Part shown: positions 10,086 through 20,778 of the stretch, piece by piece
Layout of the letters: the number at the start of each line of letters is the position of its first letter
Position numbering within the stretch: the stretch's first letter is position 1
Assembly (NCBI GenBank): GCA_019915135.1
Contig: JAHLMK010000001.1
Location: 6,138,001 to 6,202,000 of the forward strand
Source: Strobilurus pachycystidiatus
Taxonomy: Eukaryota > Basidiomycota > Agaricomycetes > Agaricales > Physalacriaceae
Direction of reading: 5' to 3'
DNA length: 64,000 bases
The notes under the pieces: model-generated
Told to the model about the DNA's origin: nothing
The model's database searches: none
The model's input: the letters and a program-made list of their open reading frames with translations, nothing else
Made by a program: the position numbers and the translations under genes

Positions 10086-12613
10086 TGACGATGGAGGATG
10101 GGCATGGGAATCGCCATCAACCCCACAATTTATATACTCCGAACAAATTGGCATGTTGGGGTACGATTCACCTGCTTTGCAATTGAGTTCTTTATCTTGA
10201 ATGCTGATTCCGACGTACAAGATGCCATGGCCGAAGGCCGATGTAAAGGGCGGCCAAATAAGACGGGCGGGAGAAACGAACGGCAGAAGTTGCAAGACTT
10301 GCATGACCAATCGTGGCCCCCGTCTTCACCCCAACAAACGGTTCCCATACACTTAATCTATAGGCTGCTACGCATGCCATTTCAATGGCCCATAAGGAGC
10401 AGCAGGGCGCCAGTATCATCTGAACGATGTGACGCTATGGTGAGGTGAGGACCGAGGTGGCGGCGCTCTTGATTTTATCCGGCGACACTGACGCTGCACG
10501 AATTTCTTCAGAATATTCAAGACATGAGAATTCGCAACTCGATGCACTCACTGCCGATAGATCTGACGTCCGACGTGAAGCATCTCGCCTCATTGACAGC
10601 ATCAACGACTGCTTCGAAGACTAACTTCTATCAGCTTATCATGCCAGCCCTGCTAATGATAGAGAGGCTCACGCTAATAGTAACACAAAGCAGGGTGGGC
10701 ACCGCAGGTGATAGACGAAATAAGGGACCTGGGGATCCGACGATCTCAGCCTAATCATGTACAGCAACAACTGGCTCGCACCTAGCAGAGTACGGTCTTT
10801 GATCAGTTAGATCGATGCACCAGAAAAAGAGAGAGCCCTTCTGACCTGGTAGGGAAGCTGAAGTTCTATACACTCTGGCCGGCCGTTGTACGAAGTTAAG
10901 AAAGAGACGAAAGCATATCCCCTTGGTTATGAGGAGGACAGGGCAGTCCGACCGCGCAAAAGGCGCTGCGGCGGTAAGCGGGAATCGGGAGAATCGAAAT
11001 GTTGGTCCGAGCCGCGTGGTGGTAATATCCAAATACAGGCGCATCGTCAGGAGTGGCCCTAGGAAGTGGACTGGGTCGTAAGATGGCCGGGCGTATACGG
11101 TGCGCCTATAAGAAAGCCGGACAGGTGTGAAATCCACAGTGAAAGGTATAGGTTCGGGCGAAGTGCAGAAAGTAAGTTGGCCAAGAACGAAACGAAAACC
11201 GCCGTATGATACCTAGGCTATACAGCAGAATAAGGTCATAGCTATCGATACGGAGGTATCGTATACACGTAGCGAGAGCTGGTCGTCAAAGAGGGAGAGG
11301 ACTAGTACGGTGACCATAGGATCGGTAAAGGTGACTGCATATGTGTAACGTCCGCAGTGAACGATGACAGACACCACGCAGGCGAGCTAAATTCCAGAAG
11401 CGAATGACCTGCGAGTATGTAACCTGAACGGGTGATGGGATTTGCTGGCCCGCATAGAAAGAATGTGATGTGTGTCATCAGACGCGACACTGGGGTGGAC
11501 TGGGGATGATAGCAAGGGAGGAGCACCTCAGCGACACAAGCGAGACGCTGTCGGAAGCAAAAGGGTTCCGTCCTAAAGAACGAATACGGCGAATGAGGGC
11601 GACTGTTCCCCAGAAGGAGAGGAAGGACGAGGACGAGGAGGATTGGTGGTTGGCGAGTTGAGATAGATGGAACTCTGATCCGTATCTGCAATGGAAGCGA
11701 CGCGACGAAAGGCTGACGTGGTGCATGGGAGCAGCGATAGCTATACTATGCTACGCGAACGATGGAGGCGGATGGATGGCGGAGGAAGCACGAGAGCGGG
11801 CAGATTGTGTTAGGGAAGAGACGGAGACGCCGTCAAGGAGCGGGGGTCGGCTTCGGACTCCCAGGAATCAGGATTGCCCAAACGGCGCATATGGGTAGTG
11901 CTCAGGCATGTACATGGGGGCGCTGGCACGTGGCGTTCTGGCGCTGGACATCAACGGGGCGATAAGAATGGGGGCCGTAAAAGCCTCATGAGTGCCGATG
12001 GAAGCGCCTGCGAAATGATAAATCCCTTTTCCGGGTCGGGCGACGGGGTTGGTGGAGTGCATCTGCGGCGAGCAGGAGTGTGTTCAGAGGTTGCGATTCG
12101 CATTATTTGGGACGTCCGGCTACTGCGGCCTATCGGTAAAGTCACAGGCGATTTCGATGCAAGCCTGCATAAGCGTCAGCGAGACCCAAAGAAATGCGAA
12201 GCGAACGCACCATGCGCCACCTCGCATTCAACCTTAGCGCATACGAGGACATTTTCAGTCCTGGTTGGGTCATATTCGACAGGCAAAAAGAATGATGGAC
12301 GGGCGAGACGAAGCCGAACGCCCATGAAATCAAACATTCATCAACAACGCGATCACGCTTCTCTGTTCTCTATGATTGACTTTCGTGGACCGCTACTCGA
12401 ACATCTGAGTAAAGCTCAAACCACACAAAATTTCACAGATCTGTGGGACTTGGTCGTGAACTTTGAGGAGGCCTGTGAGGCTGTGTTCCTCATGCAGTCC
12501 CCTAGACCTTGGCTTTCCCTGCATAGCCTGCATAAGAAATCCGTACTTACTCAAATGGCCCGACACAGCCTCAATTCCGAGCCCTGCCACTGCCCATGTC
12601 ACTATCTTCGGGT
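10086..12613. other. long intergenic region
   Basis: About 2.5 kb with only short frames on both strands, none with a recognisable motif or a convincing splice pattern. It contains the OYE promoter side at its left edge and purine-rich stretches around 11.5-11.85 kb. Confidence 0.45.
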
Positions 12614-12620
12614 TATAAAA
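12614..12620 (+). promoter_or_regulatory. TATA box
   Basis: TATAAAA 17 nt before ATG 12637. The spacing is tight for that ATG, so the methionine at about 12688 (MPPHTAILDD) may be the real start. Confidence 0.45.
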
Positions 12621-12636
12621 GTAACTTTCCCCTGTG

Positions 12637-13194
12637 ATGGAATTCTCAACCGCGGAACCCAACCTTTACAATCATCTCCTCTGCTCGATGCCACCCCACA
12701 CCGCAATTCTCGATGATCCGTCAGAGTCAGGCTCTGAGTCATTAGAGGCCAGTGACACGCCAAGGCACTGGTCGGCAGTCCTCTCGGAATCCGGGACCCC
12801 TACATCGTCTCGAGTCCCTAACGATAAAACACCCTTGGCAAAAGCTCGGCCCAATATCTACGAGGACCCGATGTCCTACGCGCCGCAGCAAACTTTCCCA
12901 TTTGACAAACAGTTGGAACCAATGGACGAGGTTTCGAGTTCTGAATTGCCACCTCTCCCTCGAGGACTGAACCTTGATAATTTTGATTCCGAGTCGTTGC
13001 AGTCGTCATCTTGTGGGATAGTCCGGTCATGTCCTTGCGAGAGCCAAAGAACATATCCTAGTGACAGTTCCGAGGAGAGATCCGGCAGACAGAGCTCGGA
13101 TACATCCACTTGTACATGCCACTCCGACCAGGGCGCTGAGCTCGACGACCATCAAAATGCGAGTTCGTCACCGTCTGCGCTCTTCAGGAATTAG
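12637..13194 (+). CDS. hypothetical Ser-rich acidic protein
   Basis: Single-exon frame of about 185 residues from ATG 12637, ending in TAG 13192-13194. The composition is Ser, Asp, Glu and Pro rich with a late Cys cluster (SCPCES, then TCTCHS). There is no signal peptide or membrane helix, and most of it should be disordered. I do not recognise it. A TATA element immediately upstream and the uninterrupted frame support a gene. The low-complexity character and uncertain start keep confidence moderate. Confidence 0.45.
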   Translation: MEFSTAEPNLYNHLLCSMPPHTAILDDPSESGSESLEASDTPRHWSAVLSESGTPTSSRVPNDKTPLAKARPNIYEDPMSYAPQQTFPFDKQLEPMDEVSSSELPPLPRGLNLDNFDSESLQSSSCGIVRSCPCESQRTYPSDSSEERSGRQSSDTSTCTCHSDQGAELDDHQNASSSPSALFRN

Positions 13195-13610
13195 TGTAGA
13201 CCTTGTACGCCACACAAGTGAATCCAATTCACCATCCTGCATTGATTCATGTTGTCCACATGAGACACCGCGGTGCAGCTGCCCAGATCCAACAATAGCG
13301 ATTTATACATTGTTACTTTTCGAAGGTAAGATGTCCGATCGCGAGCTACATCACATTGTCGTCTGTGGCTCGGAAATACTGTAGAGTTGGTATGGCGAAT
13401 CCATCCCTCAGATAAGTCGCGAAATGTCCAAGTTTGGAAGCTATCTAGGACATAGCAAACGCAGAGATTGGGCCGTAGAGTGTCCGGCTCTGAACGCGAC
13501 AATTTTGGAGCGAGGCTCATCACAAAGCGCATAGATCCAAATACGGAACAACATCACTTTGCACCTGAACTTTTACGACTTGCCACTCAAAGGCCGTGCT
13601 CTCTACCGAG
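13195..13610. other. intergenic
   Basis: No supported feature. The coiled-coil frame is open a little upstream of 13611 but has no earlier ATG that I trust. Confidence 0.4.
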
Positions 13611-14191
13611 ATGCAGGACGACAGGATATCCGAGCTGCAGCTCGAGGTTCAGCGCGTGAAAATCCAATTGGAGGCTGCCGCGGCCCAACGCGCTGTCGAG
13701 GAGGCCGAACGGCGAGAGCGGGAGCGGAGCGACGCACAGAGGCGTGATGAAGAGTTGAAGAGTGACGTCTCGGAGATATTGCAGTCACTGAGAGAGCAGG
13801 GAGGGATTTGTGCCAAACGTGAGGAGGACAAAGGCGAAAGACGCTCGGAAAAAGATAATGATGTTCGTCTTCATGGTGAACGAATTCAGAAATTGAGGGA
13901 GAGTGTGAAGGAGCTGACGGAGGAGTTGGCGAAGATGAGAGCTGAAGGTGCCTCAAAGGCTGGTGCGTGTGTCCCAGCAACTCCGTCCCCTCTGCATGCC
14001 AGCATCTATCAGACCTCGACAAGATCATCGAAGAGATCAAGCAGCGAAACGAAGAGAAGGAGAGGTTACTACAGGAGACATACGAAGGTGAGCAGCCTCT
14101 TTGACCCTTGAAATTTTGCGTATGCTCATCTACCGTAGCGTGGCGTGCAGACAAACCTCGTCGGCTTGCAGAGATAGCTTCTCTGCCGTGA
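13611..14191 (+). CDS. small coiled-coil protein, 3 exons
   Basis: ATG 13611 (MQDDRISELQLE) starts a strongly charged helical protein. Exon 1 (13611-13924) joins exon 2 (13978-14087) through a GT-AG intron at 13925-13977, and exon 3 (14139-14191) through a 51 nt intron at 14088-14138; this gives about 158 residues ending at TGA. Heptad-like Glu/Arg/Leu patterns cover almost the whole protein (RERERSDAQRRDEELK, EEIKQRNEEKERLLQ), and it ends with WRADKPRRLAEIA. Long-coil proteins of this look are common in agaricomycetes, usually as part of larger proteins, so this may be a truncated relative. The first intron border is the least certain: an alternative donor further upstream also keeps frame. 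Confidence 0.5.
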
Positions 14192-14943
14192 GGGTGATGT
14201 GTCAAGGGGGCGCATTATTATTGTCTGGTGGCCGTTTCACTTTTCCTCCCTTTGACGCGCGAAAGAGTTGGAAATATGGGAGGATCCAGGACGCTGTAAA
14301 CGTGTTTGCCCTACTGAGCGCAATAAATAATCCAGAACGAGCCGAGCCGGTGTTCGAAACTCACCGGACCCGCGTAAATTTCCCCTTAGTTTCGGACTGG
14401 CATCATCGTTCATGATTTTCCTCCCTGCGACAGGAATTCGAACAGCAATTCCTCGCCAAAAAGCCTGCAGCTTCTCGACTGCCACATGTCAATGACACAA
14501 GGACCTCATAACACGACCATGCCGCTGGCCACTGGCTGGGCACCGTGACGACCATGGCGTGGCACGGCATGTAATGGCTGCTCGACCGCGCAAGCATTCT
14601 AGAGTCCGCCGCCCTATCAATCGCCCAGTCGCTCATTACGCTCATTTGGCGCCATTATATTGAACGAAACTCTGGATACAGCCGCCCATCACTGCATACC
14701 TGTTTCCAAGGGCGCTGATGTCGTTTCAATGCATGTCGTTACACATGCTGGCCTTGTGGCACGCCGATGAGACCTGGATGAGACACATAATATTGCGATG
14801 ACCTAGATGCTTATCCAGTTCGTTTTCTCTGCATCCCTTTGCTTACCTTCTAACGCCCGTTTTCTTCAGCGGCACTTTACAGGACGAGCGGCGGTTTTTT
14901 GGCGGCATCCTTTGCACTCATTTCTCTTATTCTACTTTGCAAG
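14192..14943. other. intergenic, upstream of membrane-protein copy 2
   Basis: No gene supported. It holds the presumptive promoter of the gene that starts at 14944. Confidence 0.4.
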
Positions 14944-16373
14944 ATGGGCTTCGGGGCAGGACTATCCGAGGATGAGATCCACGAAGTCATTGCGTATTTT
15001 GACTGTTTCGTTCTGAGCGAACGAAACCCCGACATGCAAGGCTTTCTAGTGCGCCTGTCATGTACGTCCCAGTCGCGCGCTCGTTGATCCCTGCTCTAAC
15101 GAATCCTCTAGCGCTCATCGTTAACATATGTCTGGCCATCCTCATCAAATGGTCCGACGAAGACCTCGAGTCCACGGTCGGCGTCGTCTTTGTGCAGGTC
15201 TACACCATCCTCCTCGCAACATTCATATCCATGAACTCCAGAGCCCTCTCCATCGCCGACTCCCACTTCGCCCTGATCCTCACCATCTCCCCTCTCGCCG
15301 TCTACTTCGTGTATGCGACCTTCCGTTTCGTGTTCATGCGTCGGAAACCCGGTCTCCTCTACCTCCGTCTGGCGCGGAGCTACCGCCCCATAGTCGCCGT
15401 CAGCACTATTATCATGGCCGCGCTATGGCTCGCTCTCCAGATCCTGGTCTACTTCGGCCGGGGCCATGTCTTCAATGTCAATGACAAGAGCTTCCAGTGC
15501 AGTAATCCGACGTTCAAAGCGTGGTTGTTCTATCGCTCGGTAGAGGGGGGCATTTACCTGAGATGGTCCTACATCCTTGTTCTCCTCGTTCCGACGCTAT
15601 ACATTGTCTACTGTATCCGACACTCGCTTGACATATGGAAAGAGTTCAAGCGTCGACAAGCGCTTGTCACGAAATGGCGGCGATCTATGCGGTGGCTGCA
15701 GGTGCCGTGGAATTGGTTGACCAACATGGTCTTATCGATATGGTGCGCCCATTTCCTTGCCGATATCGTGTCCAAGCTAATGAGCATCAGGATTGTCGTA
15801 TCGCACTCGCACCCGTGGTTCTTCTTCCTCGTCGTATCAGCCGTCTACCTCTCATGGGCCGGCGCAATCGGCCTCCCATATCTCTCCATCACCCTCTTCT
15901 ACCGCTACGTCTCCGACTCTATCCATAACGCCTTCGGCATCGAACCCCTAACGTTCACCGGCAACCCAGACGACGATTCCATCGATAACATCTTCAGCTT
16001 CGGGCAGCTCTTAGCAGGCGCTGCCGCAATCGAGCCGGTTTACCAAATCATGCGTCTCGCCTGGATTCGACGACACGACCTGTGGACGGAGATTAAGGAG
16101 TTTCCGGGGTTTGTGCAGAGCGGCTTCGTGTATTTCTTCACTGGGAGGGAGAATCCCTGGGAGGTTGTGTTGCAGCGTAAATTGCGAGAGGAAGTGCAAA
16201 CGACGAGGGATGTACAGAGGTACAGGCCGGTGCATAGTCGCGATGATAGTCGGGAGAAGTTGGGGTCGGGACTTGACTATGCGCCGGGGTATGGTCAGTC
16301 GGTGGATACTAGCTATGACGGAGGTGGGATTTATGATCTGGGTGAGGCGTTGAAACCCTCAGGCCAGGTATAA
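14944..16373 (+). CDS. multi-pass membrane protein, copy 2 (intact)
   Basis: Two exons, 14944-15061 and 15112-16373, with a 50 nt intron; about 459 residues. The start is the ATG of MGFGAGLSED, matching the paralog's start region. Hydrophobic segments fit six to eight transmembrane helices (for example VNICLAILI, ILTISPLAVYFVYATF, TIIMAALWLALQILVYF, YILVLLVPTLYIVY, WFFFLVVSAVYLSWAGAIGL). A charged loop (KEFKRRQ to KWRRSMRW) lies between helices, and the tail of about 70 residues is polar and presumably cytosolic. I do not recognise the family and see no transporter or receptor signature. A close paralog broken by an inversion lies 9 kb upstream on the same strand, so this looks like a local duplication in which one copy was kept. 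Confidence 0.8.
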
Positions 16374-16605
16374 AGCATGGACTTTTCATAACGTTTATTA
16401 AACTTCTCGTATTTCAGGCCAGCCCATATGTATACATTGCAACACGAAGCATTCCCCGAAGGTGTATATCCGGTGTACCTACTCCGGGGCTTTGCACGGT
16501 CTTGGCGCAATGAGACATTCGGGTAATTTAGGGCATCCGGGAATGTACGGGCTGTCCGGCTATGTCGTCCATTCAGGATCCCTTGAATCTTGATCATCTA
16601 CGCCC

Positions 16606-18182
16606 ATGACGACCACTCGTGCACAACAGGATGTTGAGCTCGACTCTCTACCCCCAGCGTTTGACAGCACGGGAGCGGACACTCCGGCGGAACCGACGCG
16701 TCGCTATCAGGCATTGCTCGTCCTCTCTGGATTTCTGATGATCTTTCATACTATCGGGATCGGATTTGTCTTTGGTATATTCCAGGTGCGAGTCTACTTC
16801 GTTGGTTTACATTCTAGTGATAGCGCTAATATATGTGTCCAGGATTTCTACACGTCTGCGAAGAGCAACATCGAAGACGCCAAGTCACAGTACGCTCTCG
16901 TGTCTCTTGTCGGCACGATTGGGAGTGGCCTCACGTGGAGCGGTGGGATTTTCGTGAATCCTCTTCTAGTGAGGACGCAGCGCGTCAAAACCATCACAGT
17001 TGTCGGCGCGTTCTTGATGAGTCTAGGGCTGTTCCTCGCTAGTTATAGCTCGAAGGCATGGCCTTCCGACTTGGTTGTTGAGAGGTTTCGCTGACGCCAT
17101 TGTACACAGTTATGGCATCTCTATCTGACTCAGTCATTGCTATATGGGATCGGATCCTCCATGTACTACTTCCCTATCATGACAATCATGCCCATGTACT
17201 TTACTCGAAACCGGGGCTTTGCTATGGGCATCGTCCTGTCCGGGGCTGGGGTAGGTGGATTGGTCCTCGCGCCGGTTACACACACTCTGTTAGAGAGTAT
17301 TGGTATCAGGTGGACGCTCCGAATCTTTGGAATGTGGAATTTCGCTGTAGCTGTTCCGGTGTCTCTGGTCATCAAAGCGCGAGAAGGATCCGTGTTCAGC
17401 CCTGGGGCGCAGCGCACGCCGACAAGGTTGAACATGACGCTCATCAGGCGAGGGACGTTCCTCTATCAGGTATTGTTCCAAGAATTTTTTGTAGATGTGG
17501 CCCCGCTGAATTCGCAAGTCCATGGGTGCCTTTCTACAAGCTGCTGGAAACATAGTACCGACGTATTATCTGACGTTGTACGCCTCGTCGGTGTTGCTCT
17601 ACCCGTCATCAACGGGGAGTACGCTCCTCGCTGTCAACTCTGCGGTCAATAGTGTCGCCCGAGTTCTCATGGGTCTTGTCGCAGACCGTGTTGGGAGGCA
17701 AAACACCTTGATCATTGGTGTGGGTCAACGCATCTGATTTTGGATCTGACCCGCATCTAAATGACCTTTACCAGGTATGGCTATCAGGCATAGCAGTCTT
17801 CTCACTGTGGTACTCCGCTGCCCGCGACCGATTCATCGCATTCGTGGTCGTCTACGGAGTATACGCCGGCGGGTATAACGCCCTATTGCCCACTACAATC
17901 ACGGAGATATACGGAGTGGAGAATTACGCCAGTGTGAATGGATTCATCTACTTCATTCGCGGATTGGGATCGATCTTTGGCGCACCAGTTGCTGGTCTGA
18001 TCCTCGGAACACATGATCGATCTGGCCACCTCGACGGAGGCAGTGCGCTCTCCAATCTGCGCGGGAAGTTCAACCATGTGGTTGTGTATGATGGGGTCCT
18101 GTTGTTGGCTGCAGGGATGTGTGTACTGTATGTTCGTCTGCTCGATGCGCGTGACAAAGACAGATGGACTTGGAGGGCGTGA
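16606..18182 (+). CDS. MFS transporter, monocarboxylate-transporter type
   Basis: Five exons: 16606-16785, 16843-17055, 17110-17469, 17519-17719 and 17775-18182; about 453 residues. Twelve hydrophobic segments are expected from the sequence. Features typical of fungal MCT-like major facilitator proteins are a cytosolic N-terminus, YQALLVLSGFL, a repeated Tyr-Gly pattern (SLLYGIGSSMYYFP), the loop motif with RNRGFAMGI, and DRVGRQN between the two halves. MCT-like proteins move monocarboxylates or other small organic anions across the plasma or organellar membrane; substrate cannot be read here. The second intron (17056-17109) fits homology only with a GC donor (AAG/GCATGG ... CACAG). A 36 nt GT-AG alternative would insert six residues. 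Confidence 0.85.
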
Positions 18183-18473
18183 TACTAATTCAGCATAGCG
18201 AAAACGGCTCCATCCCCGATTCTTTGATAGGCTCAATTGGCAAGCATCAACCACTTTGTTGTTAGTAGTGATCGGTGAATACATAGTAAGATACATAGGT
18301 CCTTCGGGTAGTTCACTGTGCCATAAACCCAACTGGTTAGAAACCTGGCGGGGCGGCGGGGCAAGTAACATACAGGTATGATACCATCCCCGTCGCCCGA
18401 CTCGCCGAGGTTTTCTCCACTGCCCCATCTTCGACACCGAAATGAAACCAAAAAGATCTTCGACGAGTGGTAC
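18183..18473. other. intergenic
   Basis: Short gap between the transporter and the tRNA; nothing recognised. Confidence 0.4.
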
Positions 18474-18556
18474 TGCCCACTGGCTGGATTGAACAACCGA
18501 CCTCATCATATCATATACAATACAAGTGATGCGCTCTACCACTGAGCTAAGCGGGC
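18474..18556 (-). tRNA. tRNA-Thr(UGU) with 11 nt intron
   Basis: The minus strand folds as a full cloverleaf: acceptor GCCCGCU paired with AGUGGGC (one G-U), D arm GCUC/GAGC around AGUGGUA, anticodon stem CAUCA/UGAUG, T arm GGUUG/CAGCC around UUCAAUC, and discriminator A. The anticodon loop starts CUUGUA, placing UGU at 34-36. Eleven extra bases after position 37 form a canonical nuclear pre-tRNA intron. A-box (UAGCUCAGUGG) and B-box (GGUUGUUCAAUCC, slightly off consensus) are present. No CCA is encoded, as expected. Confidence 0.9.
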
Positions 18557-18864
18557 GAGGTCTTGGCCCATACAGAAACATATACCCCGCCACAGGTGCT
18601 GCCTTAGTAAGAGCAGGCTCTTCTCAAACGTCCTGCAATATTTGAATGGATGGACATAATTATCATTGCCGCACCATTCATGACTTGGAAGCCGGCGAAA
18701 CCACTGTGTGCCGGCATTCATCTCGCTCTACTTATTCATGGAAGACCGCATTCATCTAGCTCTACTCATGGAACCGCATCCGAAAGATCATCACGAATCC
18801 TGTCCGCTGACTCAACTAGCCACGCAATCTCCCTGCGGCTTTGCTTCCTCTACTCGCTTCTCTC
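18557..18864. other. intergenic between tRNA and ADH gene
   Basis: Contains the upstream region of the alcohol dehydrogenase gene; no further gene recognised. Confidence 0.4.
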
Positions 18865-20425
18865 ATGAAGACGGAGACCATCCCTTTGACTGGGCGCGCC
18901 GCCCTACTCACGACGTTCGGTCAGGACTACGAAATAAAGACGGACTTTCCTGTCAGGCAACCCTCAGCACTGAGACTCGGCGAATGCCTCGTAAAGGTAG
19001 AATACGCCGGGGTGTGTCACAGCGATCTCCACATCCGCAACGGAGCTTGGGCGGGGACCAAGATGATCTCTATGCCCAAGGTGGGCGGGCATGAAGGCGT
19101 CGGACGAGTGGTTGCCATCGCGGAGGGGACAGCAACAGACGTCAAAGTCGGGGATCGAGTTGGGGTAAAGTGGCTGGCAAACGTTTGTATGAAGTTCGTT
19201 GATACCTTCGGTACTAGATTAACGCTATACTGATGCGTGGGTAGCTGCGAGATGTGCAGGCAGGCTCATGAGTCTGGTGACGGTCTCTTTCATTCATCGT
19301 AGCATCTTCTGCTGACCCGAATAACAGCGTGCTCCAAGTCAAGCACTCACGGATACGCCATCGACGGAACCTTTGCGGACTATGTTGTATGTCCTCTGTG
19401 GAAGCAATCAATATACTGTCTGACCATAGGTGTTCCTTCTATCAGACCACATATGCGAATTATGTTACGCCGATCCCCCACGAACTGGGGAGTGCTGAAG
19501 CAGCTCCCATTCTTTGTGCGGTGCGTTACTTGGGATGGTCTTTGTCTAGTGACTGACACAGAAGCAGGGAGTTACTATATACAAGGCCCTCCAACAGACA
19601 AAGCCCAAGGCAGGTAAATGGGTCGTCATTGGGGGCGCAGGCGGCGGTCTCGGTCATCTTGGTGTTCAATACGCAGTCGCGATGGGCCTTCGAGTCATTG
19701 CCATTGGTGTGTACATGCGGCAGCTTCACGAACTACTGAGTTCGATCGAGATATGTAGACACCGGCTCTGCGAAGCGAGATCTTTGCACGTCCCTCGGTG
19801 CGGAGGTTTTCATCGACTTCAAGGATAGTGAGAACATCGTACAGGAAGTCATCAATGCGGCCGATGGCAGGGGACCCGATGCTGCTGTCATTGCCGCTGG
19901 TGCTGTGAGCAACAGTCCACGGGGCGAGACTCTGTGAAGCTGCTCACATTTCCCATCCAGTCAGCGCCTATGAATCAGGCTGCTTTGTATCTTCGGGCTA
20001 CCGGAACATTGGTTGTTGTGGGGATGCCTGACGCGTCCGCAACACTGAGTATTCCCATTAACCTGATAGTCGGAAAGGTAATTGCAGCTTAGCCCGAGTA
20101 TCAGTGTACTTGGCTAATCGAAGTGTCCTCGTAGTCGCTGACAATTCTCGGATCAGCTGTGGGGTAAGCTAGCAACACACGTCCTTGCTTCCAAAAATCC
20201 AACCTTTTTTTATGACTTGTAGGAATCGTCAAGATGCCTACGATGCTCTAGTACTCGCAGCCAGAGGGAAAGTACAGTGTCAATACGGGGTCCGACCGTT
20301 TGAGGAGGTCAACAGGTGGGTTCCACTCCTCAGCATTTGCGCATGAACTCACAGCTATCATGAGTGTAATGAGTGATCTGGAGAGCGGTAAGATTGCAGG
20401 AAGGGTCCTCTTGAAGATATCATAA
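18865..20425 (+). CDS. zinc-dependent alcohol dehydrogenase, ADH1 type
   Basis: Ten exons: 18865-19193, 19245-19276, 19328-19386, 19446-19520, 19568-19706, 19759-19904, 19961-20077, 20135-20163, 20223-20315 and 20365-20425; 359 residues, close to yeast ADH1. It should interconvert primary alcohols and aldehydes with NAD in the cytosol. Catalytic zinc ligands are visible: GVCHSD, GGHEGVG and the Cys in PILCAGVT. The structural zinc lobe C-x2-C-x2-C-x7-C is complete only when the first intron starts at GTTCGT (19194), giving [17 protein letters not shown]. The Rossmann motif is [11 protein letters not shown], with an Asp after the second strand (VIAID) favouring NAD over NADP. The end is [16 protein letters not shown]. 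Introns are 47-59 nt. Gene and enzyme class are secure; physiological direction is not evident. Confidence 0.9.
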
Positions 20426-20778
20426 TTAAAATAGGTTCACGTTCAGAACAAGGCGTAACACCTGTAGCAAATCGAAGTAAAACATGTACTGAGTATGAAA
20501 CACTGGCCAATCGACGTGAATATGATCAATTCACCTCACTACACCTTCGTGAACTTTATCAATGTTGGCTTTCCAAAGATCGCAAAAGCACAAAGCGGAT
20601 GAAGACGTTCAGTTCATTCGCTCATATACCATACAGGAACTTACAATAAGCTATCAAACTCGATAGATCACACAAATACAGCAACATGTACCTGGTATGA
20701 CTAAATACAAAGATCTCATAGGGACATAGCATGCCTCCAGTACGTGTTCAGTTTGATATCACAGAACCGGTATTTTTA
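20426..20778. other. convergent intergenic region
   Basis: A/T-rich 3' region shared by the ADH gene (plus) and the laccase gene (minus). No separate gene seen. Confidence 0.45.

Noticed and set aside
19194..20364. apparent frame breaks in the alcohol dehydrogenase gene at the first and last introns
   Set aside because: Choosing donor 19194 and acceptor 20364 restores frame, the zinc-lobe cysteines and the normal C-terminus.
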